Positions 33,992-42,623 of a stretch of 64,000 nt of DNA are shown one piece after another (within the stretch, counting starts at the first letter, position 1; each line of letters starts with the position of its first letter). Source of the DNA: Ignavibacteriales bacterium (GTDB lineage Bacteria; Bacteroidota; Ignavibacteria; Ignavibacteriales; Ignavibacteriaceae); assembly GCA_016707285.1 (NCBI GenBank), contig JADJIA010000003.1, forward strand, positions 1-64,000. The letters run 5' to 3'. Under the pieces are notes generated by a model that saw only the letters and a program-made list of their open reading frames with translations, was not told where the DNA came from and made no database searches. The translations under genes were made by a program, and so were the position numbers.

Positions 33992-35428
33992 TCACCTCTC
34001 CATAAACCAGAATGCTTCCTGCTCGGAAGTTAAAAGATTTTTTGAAGCTTCGATCACATCCTCTACATATTTTTGAGTCCGCATCCCAACAAGCACTGAA
34101 GAGATACACGGAAGTGAGGCGGTCATTATCAAAGATTTCCTTGCGAGAGTATGTCCCTTTAATTCCTGAGGGAGGTAGTTGTTCAAAATTCCATGTAACT
34201 TCATGTTGTTCATGTTATATTTTGCAATCACAATGGTTTGGAGAATCATCGTAAAATTCTTTACTTCCATCAAAAAGTTTTGGGCAACTTCAACAACAAT
34301 ACCCGGTGTGGATTCATTTTCAATAACAATCGACTTGATCATTCTGATTCTGGGGTTGACATAAAATTCCAAAAGATCGGTAAGTGAGACGGGATTATCA
34401 AGGTCATCAAAATTTTTCATTAAAAATCTTGCAATCCCAAATGAGTCTTTCATATCCTGAATTTTTTCATAACCCAGTCTCATTTGACGCTTCATTTCAT
34501 GAATTACAGTCTCGGCAAGCACCTCCACTTTACGGTATGAAGCTTGTAAGTCTTTCAGGTTAAAACTACCTTGCATATCAAAGTCACCAAGTCGTTCTAT
34601 CCTGTTATTCACAATTGCATTCAGAGGGCGGTTAATGATTACTCCCAGCCCTGCTTTATGGGCGAGTTTAATAGCACTTTTCCCGTTTTCAGCCTGATTT
34701 ACGAGGGTTAAACTGTCTTTCTCTTTAAGATTTAATGGCAGTTGAATAACCGAAATACCTTTATCAAATTTCCCGTTTGGAGAGATTTTAAGGATTTCTT
34801 CAAGTGAGGTAAAATGTCTGTGAAAACTTTGTTGCCCAAAGGTGTTGGATGAAATTCCGTAATATCGAATTCTTCCGGCTTTGCTTTCCTCTTCCAGGTG
34901 TTCAAAGGCAGCTCTTAATCGGGAATAATATTCTTTTCTAAGTTTTGTGAGATCTCGTTCATGTGAATACATCAGGAAGTATTCCGGATTATGAATGAGG
35001 AAGAGATCCAGGTAACCACAATCCATTCGTTTAATCGACTCAGTGATCTGGTCTTTCAGGAATGAGGGGTGGATGCAGTGCCGAAGATCGGGGGAACAAT
35101 CGGTTACTTCAGGATAAACCAATCCCTGGGCTTCATGTCGTTTTACCGATTCGAGGTTTTTCCCCTGGATGTATCCTGCTTTGGAGGCGATAATAAAATT
35201 ACTTCTTCGAAGACTGGTGGAAACTTCAATTTCTTTTATCACTTCACCGATTAATATTTCGCTGTTGCCATCGGAGTAGTTGGTGGAAGTATCGATAAAA
35301 TTTATCCCTGAAAGAAGAGCTTTCCTTAAGGCTTCTGCCTGTGGGCGTACTCTCGAATCGACCCGGTAGCTGCCAAATCCAAAAACTGACACTTCTATAC
35401 CGGTTTTGCCTAAAATTCTTTTTTCCAT
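33992..35428 (-). CDS. Aldo/keto reductase with long C-terminal extension
   Basis: A 478-residue NADPH-dependent oxidoreductase. The N-terminal about 310 residues are a typical AKR barrel: KTGIEVSVFGFGSYRV, the catalytic Asp/Tyr in NFIDTSTNYSDGNSE, catalytic Lys in IIASKAGY and His in FLIHNPEY. The remaining about 160 residues, beyond the usual length of about 330, are mostly helical and of unknown function. The C-terminus has LPCISSVLVGMRTQKYVEDVIEA, a common AKR end motif. Substrate unknown. Strand and spacing suggest a single-gene unit converging on the carotenoid operon. Confidence 0.85.
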   Translation of the reverse strand: MEKRILGKTGIEVSVFGFGSYRVDSRVRPQAEALRKALLSGINFIDTSTNYSDGNSEILIGEVIKEIEVSTSLRRSNFIIASKAGYIQGKNLESVKRHEAQGLVYPEVTDCSPDLRHCIHPSFLKDQITESIKRMDCGYLDLFLIHNPEYFLMYSHERDLTKLRKEYYSRLRAAFEHLEEESKAGRIRYYGISSNTFGQQSFHRHFTSLEEILKISPNGKFDKGISVIQLPLNLKEKDSLTLVNQAENGKSAIKLAHKAGLGVIINRPLNAIVNNRIERLGDFDMQGSFNLKDLQASYRKVEVLAETVIHEMKRQMRLGYEKIQDMKDSFGIARFLMKNFDDLDNPVSLTDLLEFYVNPRIRMIKSIVIENESTPGIVVEVAQNFLMEVKNFTMILQTIVIAKYNMNNMKLHGILNNYLPQELKGHTLARKSLIMTASLPCISSVLVGMRTQKYVEDVIEASKNLLTSEQEAFWFMER

Positions 35429-35700
35429 GATACTTCCTTCTCAACACAATAATTGAAATATAAATATAATAAAAAGATTGCTAATAATGAGTGAGAAGTT
35501 TTTATTTGGGGGAGGGGAGGAGGTTTTAGTCGTTATTTTTGGTACTTAAAATATTTTAGTGACCAAATAGTGGAAATTTAATTATTCGATGATGAAACTG
35601 ATTTTGTTTTTTGCTCAATACTATTCTGAATCTTATGCCAACTTCAGAAATATGAGGCTAATGATCTCAAGTTTCACGGCTCACTCATATTTCTCAAGTT

Positions 35701-37497
35701 CTATTTTAAAAACATCATTTTTTCGGTTTTTAAGAATAATGGGATTAAATTTTGGTCTCTAACCAACAAATTGTAAAAATATACACCTGATGCTATGTCT
35801 TTCAATGTTCCGATTGTTGCAGGTGAAAATTCTCTTTCATATTCTCCAGCCGGAAGCCACCCGTTTTGAAGCATGGTTACTAATTCACCATTTACATCAT
35901 ATACACGAAGGATTACTTCTGATTCTTCTGTAAGTGAGAATTTTATCTTTGTTGAAGGATTAAACGGATTAGGGTAGTTTTGATATAGATATATTCTTTC
36001 CGGGGTTTGGCTTTCTTCTTCAGCAGAAATACCAGTTAAGACTACCGTGACACTGTCAAGTTTGCTGACATTCCCTTGATTGTCTTTTGCTGTCAGTTTA
36101 TAACTGTAACTGCCTGTCGGGTCAATGAGTGAATCTGTGAATAGTGTATCAATGTCTGAATATATTTTGTTGTTATCATTTGGGGAAAATTGTGGGTCTC
36201 TGCTTCTGTATAGTGAAAATGAATTAAAATCAGCCTCAGTTCCTCCTCGCCAGTTGAAATTTACTTTCCCATTTTGTTTAGCTACGAGGGTAAACTTTGG
36301 CTTCTTTGGTGCAAGGTCCTGGTATGAGTAGCTTTGTCCAAAGGGTCCACCATATAAACCAACATCACTCCTTGAACCGTCAACATCAAGGATGTTTGGG
36401 TCTCCCGCATTTATCAAAGGTGAAAACATCTGAAGTAAATAGTTATTGCTGTCTTGATTTTCAAACATCGGGTCTGATGTGTAATAAATTGTTGTGTCGG
36501 GGTCAAACGAGGTGGAATTTCCTGTGATCATTTTATTGTTGTAGAATAAGTTATAGTTTATGTCCCCATTTAATGTAGGCCATTCAGAAATACCGATTGC
36601 TGCTAACCGACTATTCATAATCACATTATTTTTAATTGTGCAATTACTCTTGGGTTCCATTCCATAATTGAATCCGGTTATAACATTATTGATAACTTCA
36701 CCATATTGATTTTGGTACACGCCTATGTGACCCGGTTCTAATGCAGAAATAAGATTGTTATAAACATAATTTCTCGTAGAATAAAAAAGAGTTCCTAATT
36801 CAAGACCATTGTTCATAATACTAAGAAACCAATTGTTTTTTATTACTGCGAGATCTGAAACTACTGCTCGATTGCATCTTTGGACCAGGTTATTTCGCAG
36901 TATGACAGGGTCCATTCCGTGTCCAAAATTTACTTGCACGGCTCTCTGAACATTATAAAAATAACAATCCTCAATTTCTCCCGTTAGTTGGCCGGCAACG
37001 AGCGCTTTGGAAAAACCCCCAATAAACTTTAAATTACTTATAGCACATTTTGTAACAGAGTTATAATTATCCCAAAGCAATATTGCATAATGCTCAGTTT
37101 CTCCCATTTGTGTCTTAAATGTCAGGTTTCGGATAGTTATGTGATCTTTGAAAATAAATGCTCGAGTATAAATCGGATTTGGTGGGATTCCGGAAGAGTA
37201 TCCGGATATATCTATTATACAACTATCAACATCCACACCCAAAATCGTTAGATATCTTCCAACCAAATTTGAAACCACCAATTCGGTGTAAACCCCTGTA
37301 CCAATAAGTATCGTATCACCGCTTAAACATATATCGACTACCTTTTGTATTGAATCCGAGGCGGTTGTCCAAGAAGTATATGGTGCCTCCGGGGTGGGAT
37401 TCCCTGCTTTTACATAACGGATTGTGGAATAGCCTGGGACAGTCAATAAGAGCATCAAGAGAGTTGAGAACAGTAGGGTATTTTTTCTCACTGACAT
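35701..37497 (-). CDS. Secreted right-handed beta-helix protein with T9SS sorting domain
   Basis: A 598-residue secreted protein (start at the ATG 37497, which opens into the signal peptide MSVRKNTLLFSTLLMLLL). The body has many short repeated Asn-rich strands typical of right-handed parallel beta-helices (pectate-lyase-like). A fibronectin-like segment follows, and the C-terminus has the sorting sequence YLYQNYPNPFNPSTKIKFSL and ends in FLKTEKMMFLK. The last about 80 residues direct export by the type IX system and surface attachment. Target polysaccharide or function is unknown. It is transcribed alone. Confidence 0.85.
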   Translation of the reverse strand: MSVRKNTLLFSTLLMLLLTVPGYSTIRYVKAGNPTPEAPYTSWTTASDSIQKVVDICLSGDTILIGTGVYTELVVSNLVGRYLTILGVDVDSCIIDISGYSSGIPPNPIYTRAFIFKDHITIRNLTFKTQMGETEHYAILLWDNYNSVTKCAISNLKFIGGFSKALVAGQLTGEIEDCYFYNVQRAVQVNFGHGMDPVILRNNLVQRCNRAVVSDLAVIKNNWFLSIMNNGLELGTLFYSTRNYVYNNLISALEPGHIGVYQNQYGEVINNVITGFNYGMEPKSNCTIKNNVIMNSRLAAIGISEWPTLNGDINYNLFYNNKMITGNSTSFDPDTTIYYTSDPMFENQDSNNYLLQMFSPLINAGDPNILDVDGSRSDVGLYGGPFGQSYSYQDLAPKKPKFTLVAKQNGKVNFNWRGGTEADFNSFSLYRSRDPQFSPNDNNKIYSDIDTLFTDSLIDPTGSYSYKLTAKDNQGNVSKLDSVTVVLTGISAEEESQTPERIYLYQNYPNPFNPSTKIKFSLTEESEVILRVYDVNGELVTMLQNGWLPAGEYEREFSPATIGTLKDIASGVYFYNLLVRDQNLIPLFLKTEKMMFLK

Positions 37498-37624
37498 GTC
37501 AATGAATGCATCGAAATGGGCTATTTGTTTGGTGCTCATTTAAATTTTTTTGTTGATCTAGATTCCACCCTTTGTGTCTTCCGAGACTTTTGTTCATCCA
37601 TGTACTTATTACCCGTCAACTCTT

Positions 37625-37789
37625 TCACAGTTTTGTCAGGTCAATTACCGAGTCCCATTTATTCTGTGTTGTCCCATAGGGCAGATCGCATAGAATCATA
37701 TCAATAGATTTATCGGGGAGTTCGGGCATTAGCTCCAAACAATCACCTTCTAATACACGATTCTCAAAAAATTCCATTGAATTCAGCAT
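37625..37789 (-). pseudogene. Remnant of DNA adenine/cytosine methyltransferase N-terminus
   Basis: Reading the minus strand from the ATG at 37789 gives about 54 codons including LEGDCLELMPELPDKSIDMI followed by CDLPYGTTQNKWDSVIDL. This is the start of a beta-class N4/N6 DNA methyltransferase with the catalytic (D/N)PPY-like motif (here DLPY) and the GTTQNKWD context. The frame then hits TGA at 37625-37627 and another stop shortly after, and the rest of the enzyme is absent. It is a broken scar of a restriction-modification gene, not an active enzyme. Confidence 0.6.
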
Positions 37790-37947
37790 CTTAACTTATT
37801 CGTAATCTTAAAACTAAATTGCACAATTTAAGCAATTTCGGGTAAACTTAATTAATAAAATTGAACAAACTTAAACACTTATAGAAACAAAACAGAAAGG
37901 ACACCTAAAAGATTTGACTGATAAGGGCATTAAATTGATAAATTGAG

Positions 37948-37991
37948 ATAAAAACCCAAAACCCCTGGATTGGATTGGAATATCAGGGGTT
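37948..37991 (-). terminator. Terminator at end of arsenic operon
   Basis: On the minus strand AACCCCTG, a 16-base loop and CAGGGGTT are followed by TTGGG and a T5 tract. It lies just beyond the stop of the ccdA-like gene and would end the ars transcript. The loop is large, so confidence is moderate. The rest of the gap 37498-38002 holds the methyltransferase remnant and AT-rich sequence. Confidence 0.6.
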
Positions 37992-38002
37992 AAAATCTAA
38001 TA

Positions 38003-38704
38003 TTAATTTACGGTCAGAATGAGGTAAATACCCCCCAGAATGACAAGAACACCGCAAACTCGTTTAACCCAGAGGAGGGTTTTTGAATCGTCTGCAAAAT
38101 TAAGATATTTTTGAACAACATTTGTGAGGCTGCCGGCTGCCACGATGACACCAATGTGTCCGAGGCTGAAAGCTGCGAGTAAACCAATAGACAGGGGCAG
38201 ATTTTCTCCGGCGGTTGAAAAGACAACCCCAAGAATTGGAGCCATGAAGGCAAAAGTGCAGGGACCAAGTCCAATACCAAATAACAGACCCAATACAAGA
38301 GCTGCCCACAACCCGGTCGCTTTTGTTCCGGTAAGAGTCATAGCATCCCATGGTAATTTAATGATATCCATCAGATAAAGGCCAACCACAAAAAAGACAC
38401 CTGCAACGAGATAGTTTCCATATTGACCAACATCACCCAACAACCTTCCCATAAGTGCGGTTATCAAACCGATTAATGCAATTGTTATGAGAATACCGAC
38501 AGAAAATACAAGTGATATCAGAAATATCTTTTTCCCGGAGAGTTTTCCTCTTGAGGAAATATAACCAATGATCAGCGGGATGCTTGAGAGATGGCAAGGT
38601 GAAAGCAATATACTTAAGACACCCCAACCAAATGAAGCAAAAAGTGCAAGTCCTGTGTTTTCGTAAAGTGCTTCAGAAAGCCAGGTGAAAATTGTCTCGA
38701 TCAT
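38003..38704 (-). CDS. ccdA: CcdA/DsbD-type thiol-disulfide membrane transporter
   Basis: A 233-residue membrane protein with six to seven helices of the CcdA/DsbD-beta family, moving electrons across the inner membrane. The conserved SPCHLSSIPLIIGYISS segment near the start and LGPCTFAFMAP in the fourth helix hold the paired cysteines used for thiol exchange. It ends the ars operon and is two bases downstream of the periplasmic thioredoxin-like gene, so the two probably work as a pair, passing reducing power to arsenic-related or other substrates. Partner specificity is inferred. Confidence 0.85.
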   Translation of the reverse strand: MIETIFTWLSEALYENTGLALFASFGWGVLSILLSPCHLSSIPLIIGYISSRGKLSGKKIFLISLVFSVGILITIALIGLITALMGRLLGDVGQYGNYLVAGVFFVVGLYLMDIIKLPWDAMTLTGTKATGLWAALVLGLLFGIGLGPCTFAFMAPILGVVFSTAGENLPLSIGLLAAFSLGHIGVIVAAGSLTNVVQKYLNFADDSKTLLWVKRVCGVLVILGGIYLILTVN

Positions 38705-38706
38705 GA

Positions 38707-39093
38707 TTACTTCTTTTTCTTGAGTGGTTTGAGCCCTTTTTTAGTAAGAAGTTTGTCAATCTCTTTTTCAGGGTAAAATCCTTCATGTCTGAAAAATTCT
38801 TTCCCTTTGGAATCGAGAAATACTTGAGTGGGGATCAGACTGATATCATATTGTTCGGCATATTTTTTTTGATCCTCTTTCCAGACATCATAAAAAATCA
38901 CTTTTATCTGACTTCCATATTTTTCTTCAATTGATTTCATGATTGGTTGCATCTGTTTGCATGGGATACAGTTGACAGACCCAAGTTCTACAAATGTAAC
39001 TATGGGTTTATCTTTTTGGGAATAAGTTGACACAGTCATAAGAAGTGCCAAAAGGATAAAATATTTTAACAGGGATTTCATTTTTAATTCCAA
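38707..39093 (-). CDS. Periplasmic thioredoxin-family protein
   Basis: A 128-residue protein with a signal peptide (MKSLLKYFILLALLMTVSTYS) preceded by four codons, and a thioredoxin fold with active site CIPC (GSVNCIPCKQMQPIMKSIEE). The cis-proline region SLIPTQVFLDSKG and the C-terminal lysine-rich tail complete the domain. Export means it acts in the periplasm, most likely reduced by the CcdA-like protein encoded directly downstream. It sits within the ars operon, after acr3. Confidence 0.85.
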   Translation of the reverse strand: MELKMKSLLKYFILLALLMTVSTYSQKDKPIVTFVELGSVNCIPCKQMQPIMKSIEEKYGSQIKVIFYDVWKEDQKKYAEQYDISLIPTQVFLDSKGKEFFRHEGFYPEKEIDKLLTKKGLKPLKKKK

Positions 39094-39120
39094 TATTTAA
39101 TTTTTAGTGTTTACAAAATA

Positions 39121-40203
39121 TCACGGACACACATCGGGTGGTTTTACGGTTCCTTCTTCCACCTCACCAAAATATTTCTTTTGTAGCCATAAAGAGACAT
39201 TTACGAGACCAATCAATACGGGAACCTCCACAAGAGGTCCAATTACCGCTGCAAATGCTTCACCTGAATGAATACCAAATACGGCTATTGCAACTGCTAT
39301 TGCAAGTTCAAAATTGTTGCTTGCTGCTGTAAAAGAGAGGGTTGCAGTTTTGGAATAATCCGCTCCAACTTTTTTCCCCATATAAAATGAGATAAAAAAC
39401 ATCACGATAAAATAGATCACAAGGGGAATCGCAATTCGAACCACATCAAGAGGAATTTTAACAATGATTTCACCTTTAAGTGAAAACATCACCATGATTG
39501 TAAACAGAAGTGCAATCAGGGTGATCGGACTGATTTTTGGAATAAACTTTTTTTCATACCATTCTTTTCCAAATGTTTTTAATCCAACAAACCGGGTAAT
39601 CATACCTGCAAAAAATGGGATACCGAGATAAATCAAAACGCTTTCAGCTATTTGCCCAATTGTTATATCCACCTTAAATGTCTGTAATCCAAACCATTCA
39701 GGAAGAACAGTTAAAAATACCCAGGCATAAAGGGAGAAAAAGAGAATTTGGAAAATGGAGTTAAAAGCTACAAGTCCCGCGGCATACTCAGTATCTCCTT
39801 TTGCAAGTTCGTTCCAGACTATCACCATTGCGATACATCTTGCAAGCCCAATCATAATCAGCCCTGCCATATAGTGAGGATATCCTTGCAGGAAAATGAC
39901 AGCAAGTGCAAACATTAAAACAGGACCAATTATCCAGTTCTGCACAAGTGAGAGTATCAACACCTTAACATTCCGGAAAACATCGGGAAGTTCTTCATAT
40001 TTAACTTTTGCCAGGGGAGGGTACATCATCAGGATGAGTCCGATGGCGATTGGTACATTTGTTGTCCCACTCTGATAAGAATTCCAAAAATCGACAACAG
40101 AGGGAAATAAATATCCCGAGGCAACCCCAATTCCCATCGCAAGGAAAATCCAAAGGGTTAAAAAACGATCGAGGAAAGAGAGTTTTTTTGTCAGAGAGCT
40201 CAT
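39121..40203 (-). CDS. acr3: ACR3-type arsenite efflux transporter
   Basis: A 360-residue membrane protein with ten helices of the ACR3 (BASS/bile-acid-like) family, which exports As(III) from the cytoplasm using the proton gradient. The opening LTLWIFLAMGIGVASGYLFP, the LILMMYPPLAKVKYEEL segment, WIIGPVLMFALA, LIMIGLARCIAMVIVWNELA (with the conserved Cys) and AAVIGPLVEVPVLIGLV are typical. It is encoded between the permease and the thioredoxin gene of the ars operon. Confidence 0.92.
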   Translation of the reverse strand: MSSLTKKLSFLDRFLTLWIFLAMGIGVASGYLFPSVVDFWNSYQSGTTNVPIAIGLILMMYPPLAKVKYEELPDVFRNVKVLILSLVQNWIIGPVLMFALAVIFLQGYPHYMAGLIMIGLARCIAMVIVWNELAKGDTEYAAGLVAFNSIFQILFFSLYAWVFLTVLPEWFGLQTFKVDITIGQIAESVLIYLGIPFFAGMITRFVGLKTFGKEWYEKKFIPKISPITLIALLFTIMVMFSLKGEIIVKIPLDVVRIAIPLVIYFIVMFFISFYMGKKVGADYSKTATLSFTAASNNFELAIAVAIAVFGIHSGEAFAAVIGPLVEVPVLIGLVNVSLWLQKKYFGEVEEGTVKPPDVCP

Positions 40204-40219
40204 TAAAAGTTCCTGTTGG

Positions 40220-41233
40220 TTAAAAGATGAAGTTGAATAAAAATCCGGTCAGCATTATTCCTGTGCCGACAACACCCACAAAAGTGAGGATTAACTGTAT
40301 TTTAAGTACTTTTTTAAGAATTATCATCTCGGGCAGAGAAAGTGCAATAACCGACATCATAAAAGCCAAAACCGTACCAAGTGAAGCACCTTTTTCGAGA
40401 AGTGCCTGCACAATTGGAATTATTCCCGCAGCGTTTGAATACATTGGTATTCCAATTAAAACAGAAAGGGGAACCGACCACCAGGCAGATTTTCCCATAA
40501 ATGAAGCCATAAAGTCTTCAGGTACATAACCATGAATCCCTGCGCCAACCGCTATTCCGATGACAACATAAACCCATACCTTTGCCACTATCTCCCTTAC
40601 AGCTTCGATACCTTTATCGATTCTTTCAGCGAAAGAGATTTTTTCTTCTTCAACATCACCGGCATTTGTTTTTATCTGATAAACCCAGCTTTCAACATAT
40701 TTTTCGAGACCAAGTTTTCCTATAATAAAACCGGCAAAGATGGCGATGAAAAGCCCGGTAGTTACATAGATCAGAGCGGTTTTCCAACCAAAGAGTCCAA
40801 AAAGGAGAACCACTGCCACTTCATTTACCATCGGTGCAGCGATCAAAAATGAAAAAGTGACACCGAGGGGGACTCCACTCTCGATAAAGCCCAAAAAGAG
40901 GGGAATGGCTGAGCAGGAGCAGAATGGAGTTACCACCCCCAAAAGGCTTGCCAGTATATTCCCAAAAAATTGTTTTTTACCACCAAGAAGTTTTCGGGTG
41001 CGCTCGGGGGAAAACCACGATCGGACAATGCCCACAACAAAAACGACAATCGTGAGCAATAGAAGCACTTTGGGCACTTCATAAATGAAAAAATGGATCG
41101 AGGAGGAAAGGTGTGTCCCTTTTTCCAACCCAATCAAATCATAAACAATGAAGTCGGTAATAGTGGTCAGGTTAATGTAGATCAAAACCCATAATATTAC
41201 GGCTATGGGGATTAGGATGAGTTTTTTATTCAT
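40220..41233 (-). CDS. ArsP-like permease (former DUF318)
   Basis: A 337-residue membrane protein of the ArsP_1/DUF318 permease family, with about nine helices. The hallmark TPFCSCSAIPLFLGFIESGVP is intact, followed by APMVNEVAVVLLFGLFG and IPMYSNAAGIIPIVQALLEKG. Characterised ArsP exports trivalent organoarsenicals such as methylarsenite; related members are of unknown use. Its place between the small thioredoxin-like protein and acr3 supports an arsenic role. The paired cysteines CSC could bind As(III). Confidence 0.85.
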   Translation of the reverse strand: MNKKLILIPIAVILWVLIYINLTTITDFIVYDLIGLEKGTHLSSSIHFFIYEVPKVLLLLTIVVFVVGIVRSWFSPERTRKLLGGKKQFFGNILASLLGVVTPFCSCSAIPLFLGFIESGVPLGVTFSFLIAAPMVNEVAVVLLFGLFGWKTALIYVTTGLFIAIFAGFIIGKLGLEKYVESWVYQIKTNAGDVEEEKISFAERIDKGIEAVREIVAKVWVYVVIGIAVGAGIHGYVPEDFMASFMGKSAWWSVPLSVLIGIPMYSNAAGIIPIVQALLEKGASLGTVLAFMMSVIALSLPEMIILKKVLKIQLILTFVGVVGTGIMLTGFLFNFIF

Positions 41234-41235
41234 TT

Positions 41236-41481
41236 TTAGTTGCTGTTTTCGGTGATCCAGTGTTTAAGGGTTTCTTTTGTGGGGAGTTTACCCGCGGAAA
41301 CAATTTTCCCGTTAATTTCCAAACCCGGAGTTGACATTATTCCCGATTTCATGATTTCCATCAAATCGGTTACTTTTTCAACATTGGCGTCAATCTTCAT
41401 TTCACCGACGGCTTCAATGCAGAGTTGTTCGAGTTTTTTACAGTTTGCGCAACCGCTTCCATAAACTTTAATAGTTGTCAT
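41236..41481 (-). CDS. Small thioredoxin-fold protein (redox-active disulfide type)
   Basis: An 81-residue cytoplasmic mini-thioredoxin with the motif GSGCANCKKLEQL (CxxC near residue 11-14), the short fold end GIMSTPGLEINGKIVSAGKLP and no signal peptide. Such proteins usually accompany ArsP/DUF318 permeases and may pass electrons or metal to them. Its stop lies two bases before the permease start, so the pair is translationally coupled. Confidence 0.88.
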   Translation of the reverse strand: MTTIKVYGSGCANCKKLEQLCIEAVGEMKIDANVEKVTDLMEIMKSGIMSTPGLEINGKIVSAGKLPTKETLKHWITENSN

Positions 41482-41493
41482 TTTAGTTATTCC

Positions 41494-42135
41494 TTATAAA
41501 TTGCCGCCGATTATGGCAGCAGATTTTGAAAACAGATAATCCATCTCAGAGGCTATCTGGATCGATCTTTCATTATATTTTTCCTCTTCGAGAGGAGTGT
41601 CATCAAACTTTTTTGGGTCTTCATACCGAACGGGGAATCTCTTTTCAGCTCCCGGGATAAAAGGACAGGCTTCATCTGCATCGGAGCAGGTCATCACAGC
41701 TGCAAAATCTTTTCGGGGGTTTTCAGGGTGGTCATACACTTTTGAAAAGCATTTAATGGGTTGATATTCATCTGAATAAGTGACAGAATAAACGGGATTA
41801 GTATCATCACTACCCGCTGTTGTTCTGAATCCCTGATCCTTCAGGCATTTAACAGCTCTTGGGTTAAAGGCTGTTGCTTCTGTTCCCCCTGAGGAACAAA
41901 AAACCTCATGGACGCCGTAAAAGCCGGCAAAAAACTGTCCCCAGATTTGAGAGAGGTGGCTTCGTCTTGAGTTGTGTGTACAAATGAAGATTAGATTTAC
42001 CGGGAGACCTTTGATTCTTTTATCCGCGATGTATTGTGCAAATTTGTCTAAAAGTTCAATTCTCTCTGAAGGGATATTGATTGCGGCTGATTTAACAGCA
42101 AGAAGTGTCTGTTCAATTTTTGGATAGATGTTCAT
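41494..42135 (-). CDS. arsC: Arsenate reductase / low-molecular-weight phosphatase family
   Basis: A 213-residue enzyme of the thioredoxin-linked ArsC/LMW protein tyrosine phosphatase family. It carries the P-loop FICTHNSRRSHLSQIWG (CxxNSxRS), the mid-protein cysteine-bearing VMTCSDADEACPFIPGAEKRF segment that can shuttle the disulfide, and the DP..F motif (RYEDPKKFDD). An about 50-residue N-terminal extension precedes the P-loop. It would reduce As(V) to As(III) for export by ACR3. It is the second gene of the ars operon, with an arsR-type palindrome before it. Confidence 0.88.
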   Translation of the reverse strand: MNIYPKIEQTLLAVKSAAINIPSERIELLDKFAQYIADKRIKGLPVNLIFICTHNSRRSHLSQIWGQFFAGFYGVHEVFCSSGGTEATAFNPRAVKCLKDQGFRTTAGSDDTNPVYSVTYSDEYQPIKCFSKVYDHPENPRKDFAAVMTCSDADEACPFIPGAEKRFPVRYEDPKKFDDTPLEEEKYNERSIQIASEMDYLFSKSAAIIGGNL

Positions 42136-42139
42136 ATCG

Positions 42140-42157
42140 TTTCGTTAATTACCGAAA
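42140..42157. promoter_or_regulatory. Second ArsR-type palindrome before arsC
   Basis: TTTCGTTA-AT-TACCGAAA, the same palindrome as before arsR with one mismatch, lies between the arsR stop and the arsC start. It may be an internal operator allowing separate control of the downstream genes. Inferred from sequence similarity only. Confidence 0.55.
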
Positions 42158-42171
42158 TATTAGATAAAAAA

Positions 42172-42516
42172 TTATTTAGCACACAAAGAGATTCTGTCAG
42201 CCCGTTGAACTTTTTCTTTATCACTCTGAATGGCGGCTTCATCAGCTATCCAAAAATCAAGTGAAGAGAGAAGTGCGGAGATTCTTTTATCGGTGGGATT
42301 GGGGTGGATTTCATAATTGACCCATTTACCATCTTTTTCTTCTATAATGAAGCCATACTCCTTTAATAATTTCAGGTGTTGGGAGACTGTGGAGGGAGCA
42401 AGCTCGAGAACATCGGTTATCTCACAAACGCAGAGCGGTTTAATCTGAAGCATTTTGAGAATCCGAAGCCGGTTTGGATCTGAGAGAATTTTAAAGAATT
42501 TTGTTTTATCTTCCAT
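42172..42516 (-). CDS. arsR: ArsR-family arsenic-responsive repressor
   Basis: A 114-residue winged-helix repressor. The metal-sensing motif CVCEITDVL at the DNA-recognition helix start (ELCVCDL in the family) is intact, with the helix-turn-helix LAPSTVSQHLKLLKEYGFI and the wing IIEEKDGKWVNYEI. As(III) binding to the cysteines releases DNA. It is the first gene of the ars operon and almost surely autoregulates through the flanking palindromes. A C-terminal tail CAK could add a further thiol. Confidence 0.92.
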   Translation of the reverse strand: MEDKTKFFKILSDPNRLRILKMLQIKPLCVCEITDVLELAPSTVSQHLKLLKEYGFIIEEKDGKWVNYEIHPNPTDKRISALLSSLDFWIADEAAIQSDKEKVQRADRISLCAK

Positions 42517-42521
42517 AAATC

Positions 42522-42541
42522 ATTTCGTTAGTTAACGAAAT
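42522..42541. promoter_or_regulatory. Palindromic operator candidate upstream of arsR
   Basis: ATTTCGTTA-GT-TAACGAAAT is a perfect nine-base inverted repeat ending five bases before the arsR start codon. A near copy lies before arsC. Two similar sites in one operon make these the likely ArsR operators. Confidence 0.65.
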
Positions 42542-42548
42542 ATAAGAA

Positions 42549-42583
42549 AAATCCAATAATCCAATAATCCAATAATCCAGTAA
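42549..42583. repeat. Tandem ATCCAATA repeats
   Basis: About four copies of the eight-base unit ATCCAATA (the last one ATCCAGTA) between arsR and the decayed T9SS gene. The same unit appears at 63978-64000, and a reverse version lies near 53188-53206. Function unknown; length variation here could affect nothing or nearby promoters. Confidence 0.6.
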
Positions 42584-42623
42584 TTATTTCTGTTTTGTTC
42601 TTTTGAGGCAGCTTAACAGAATT

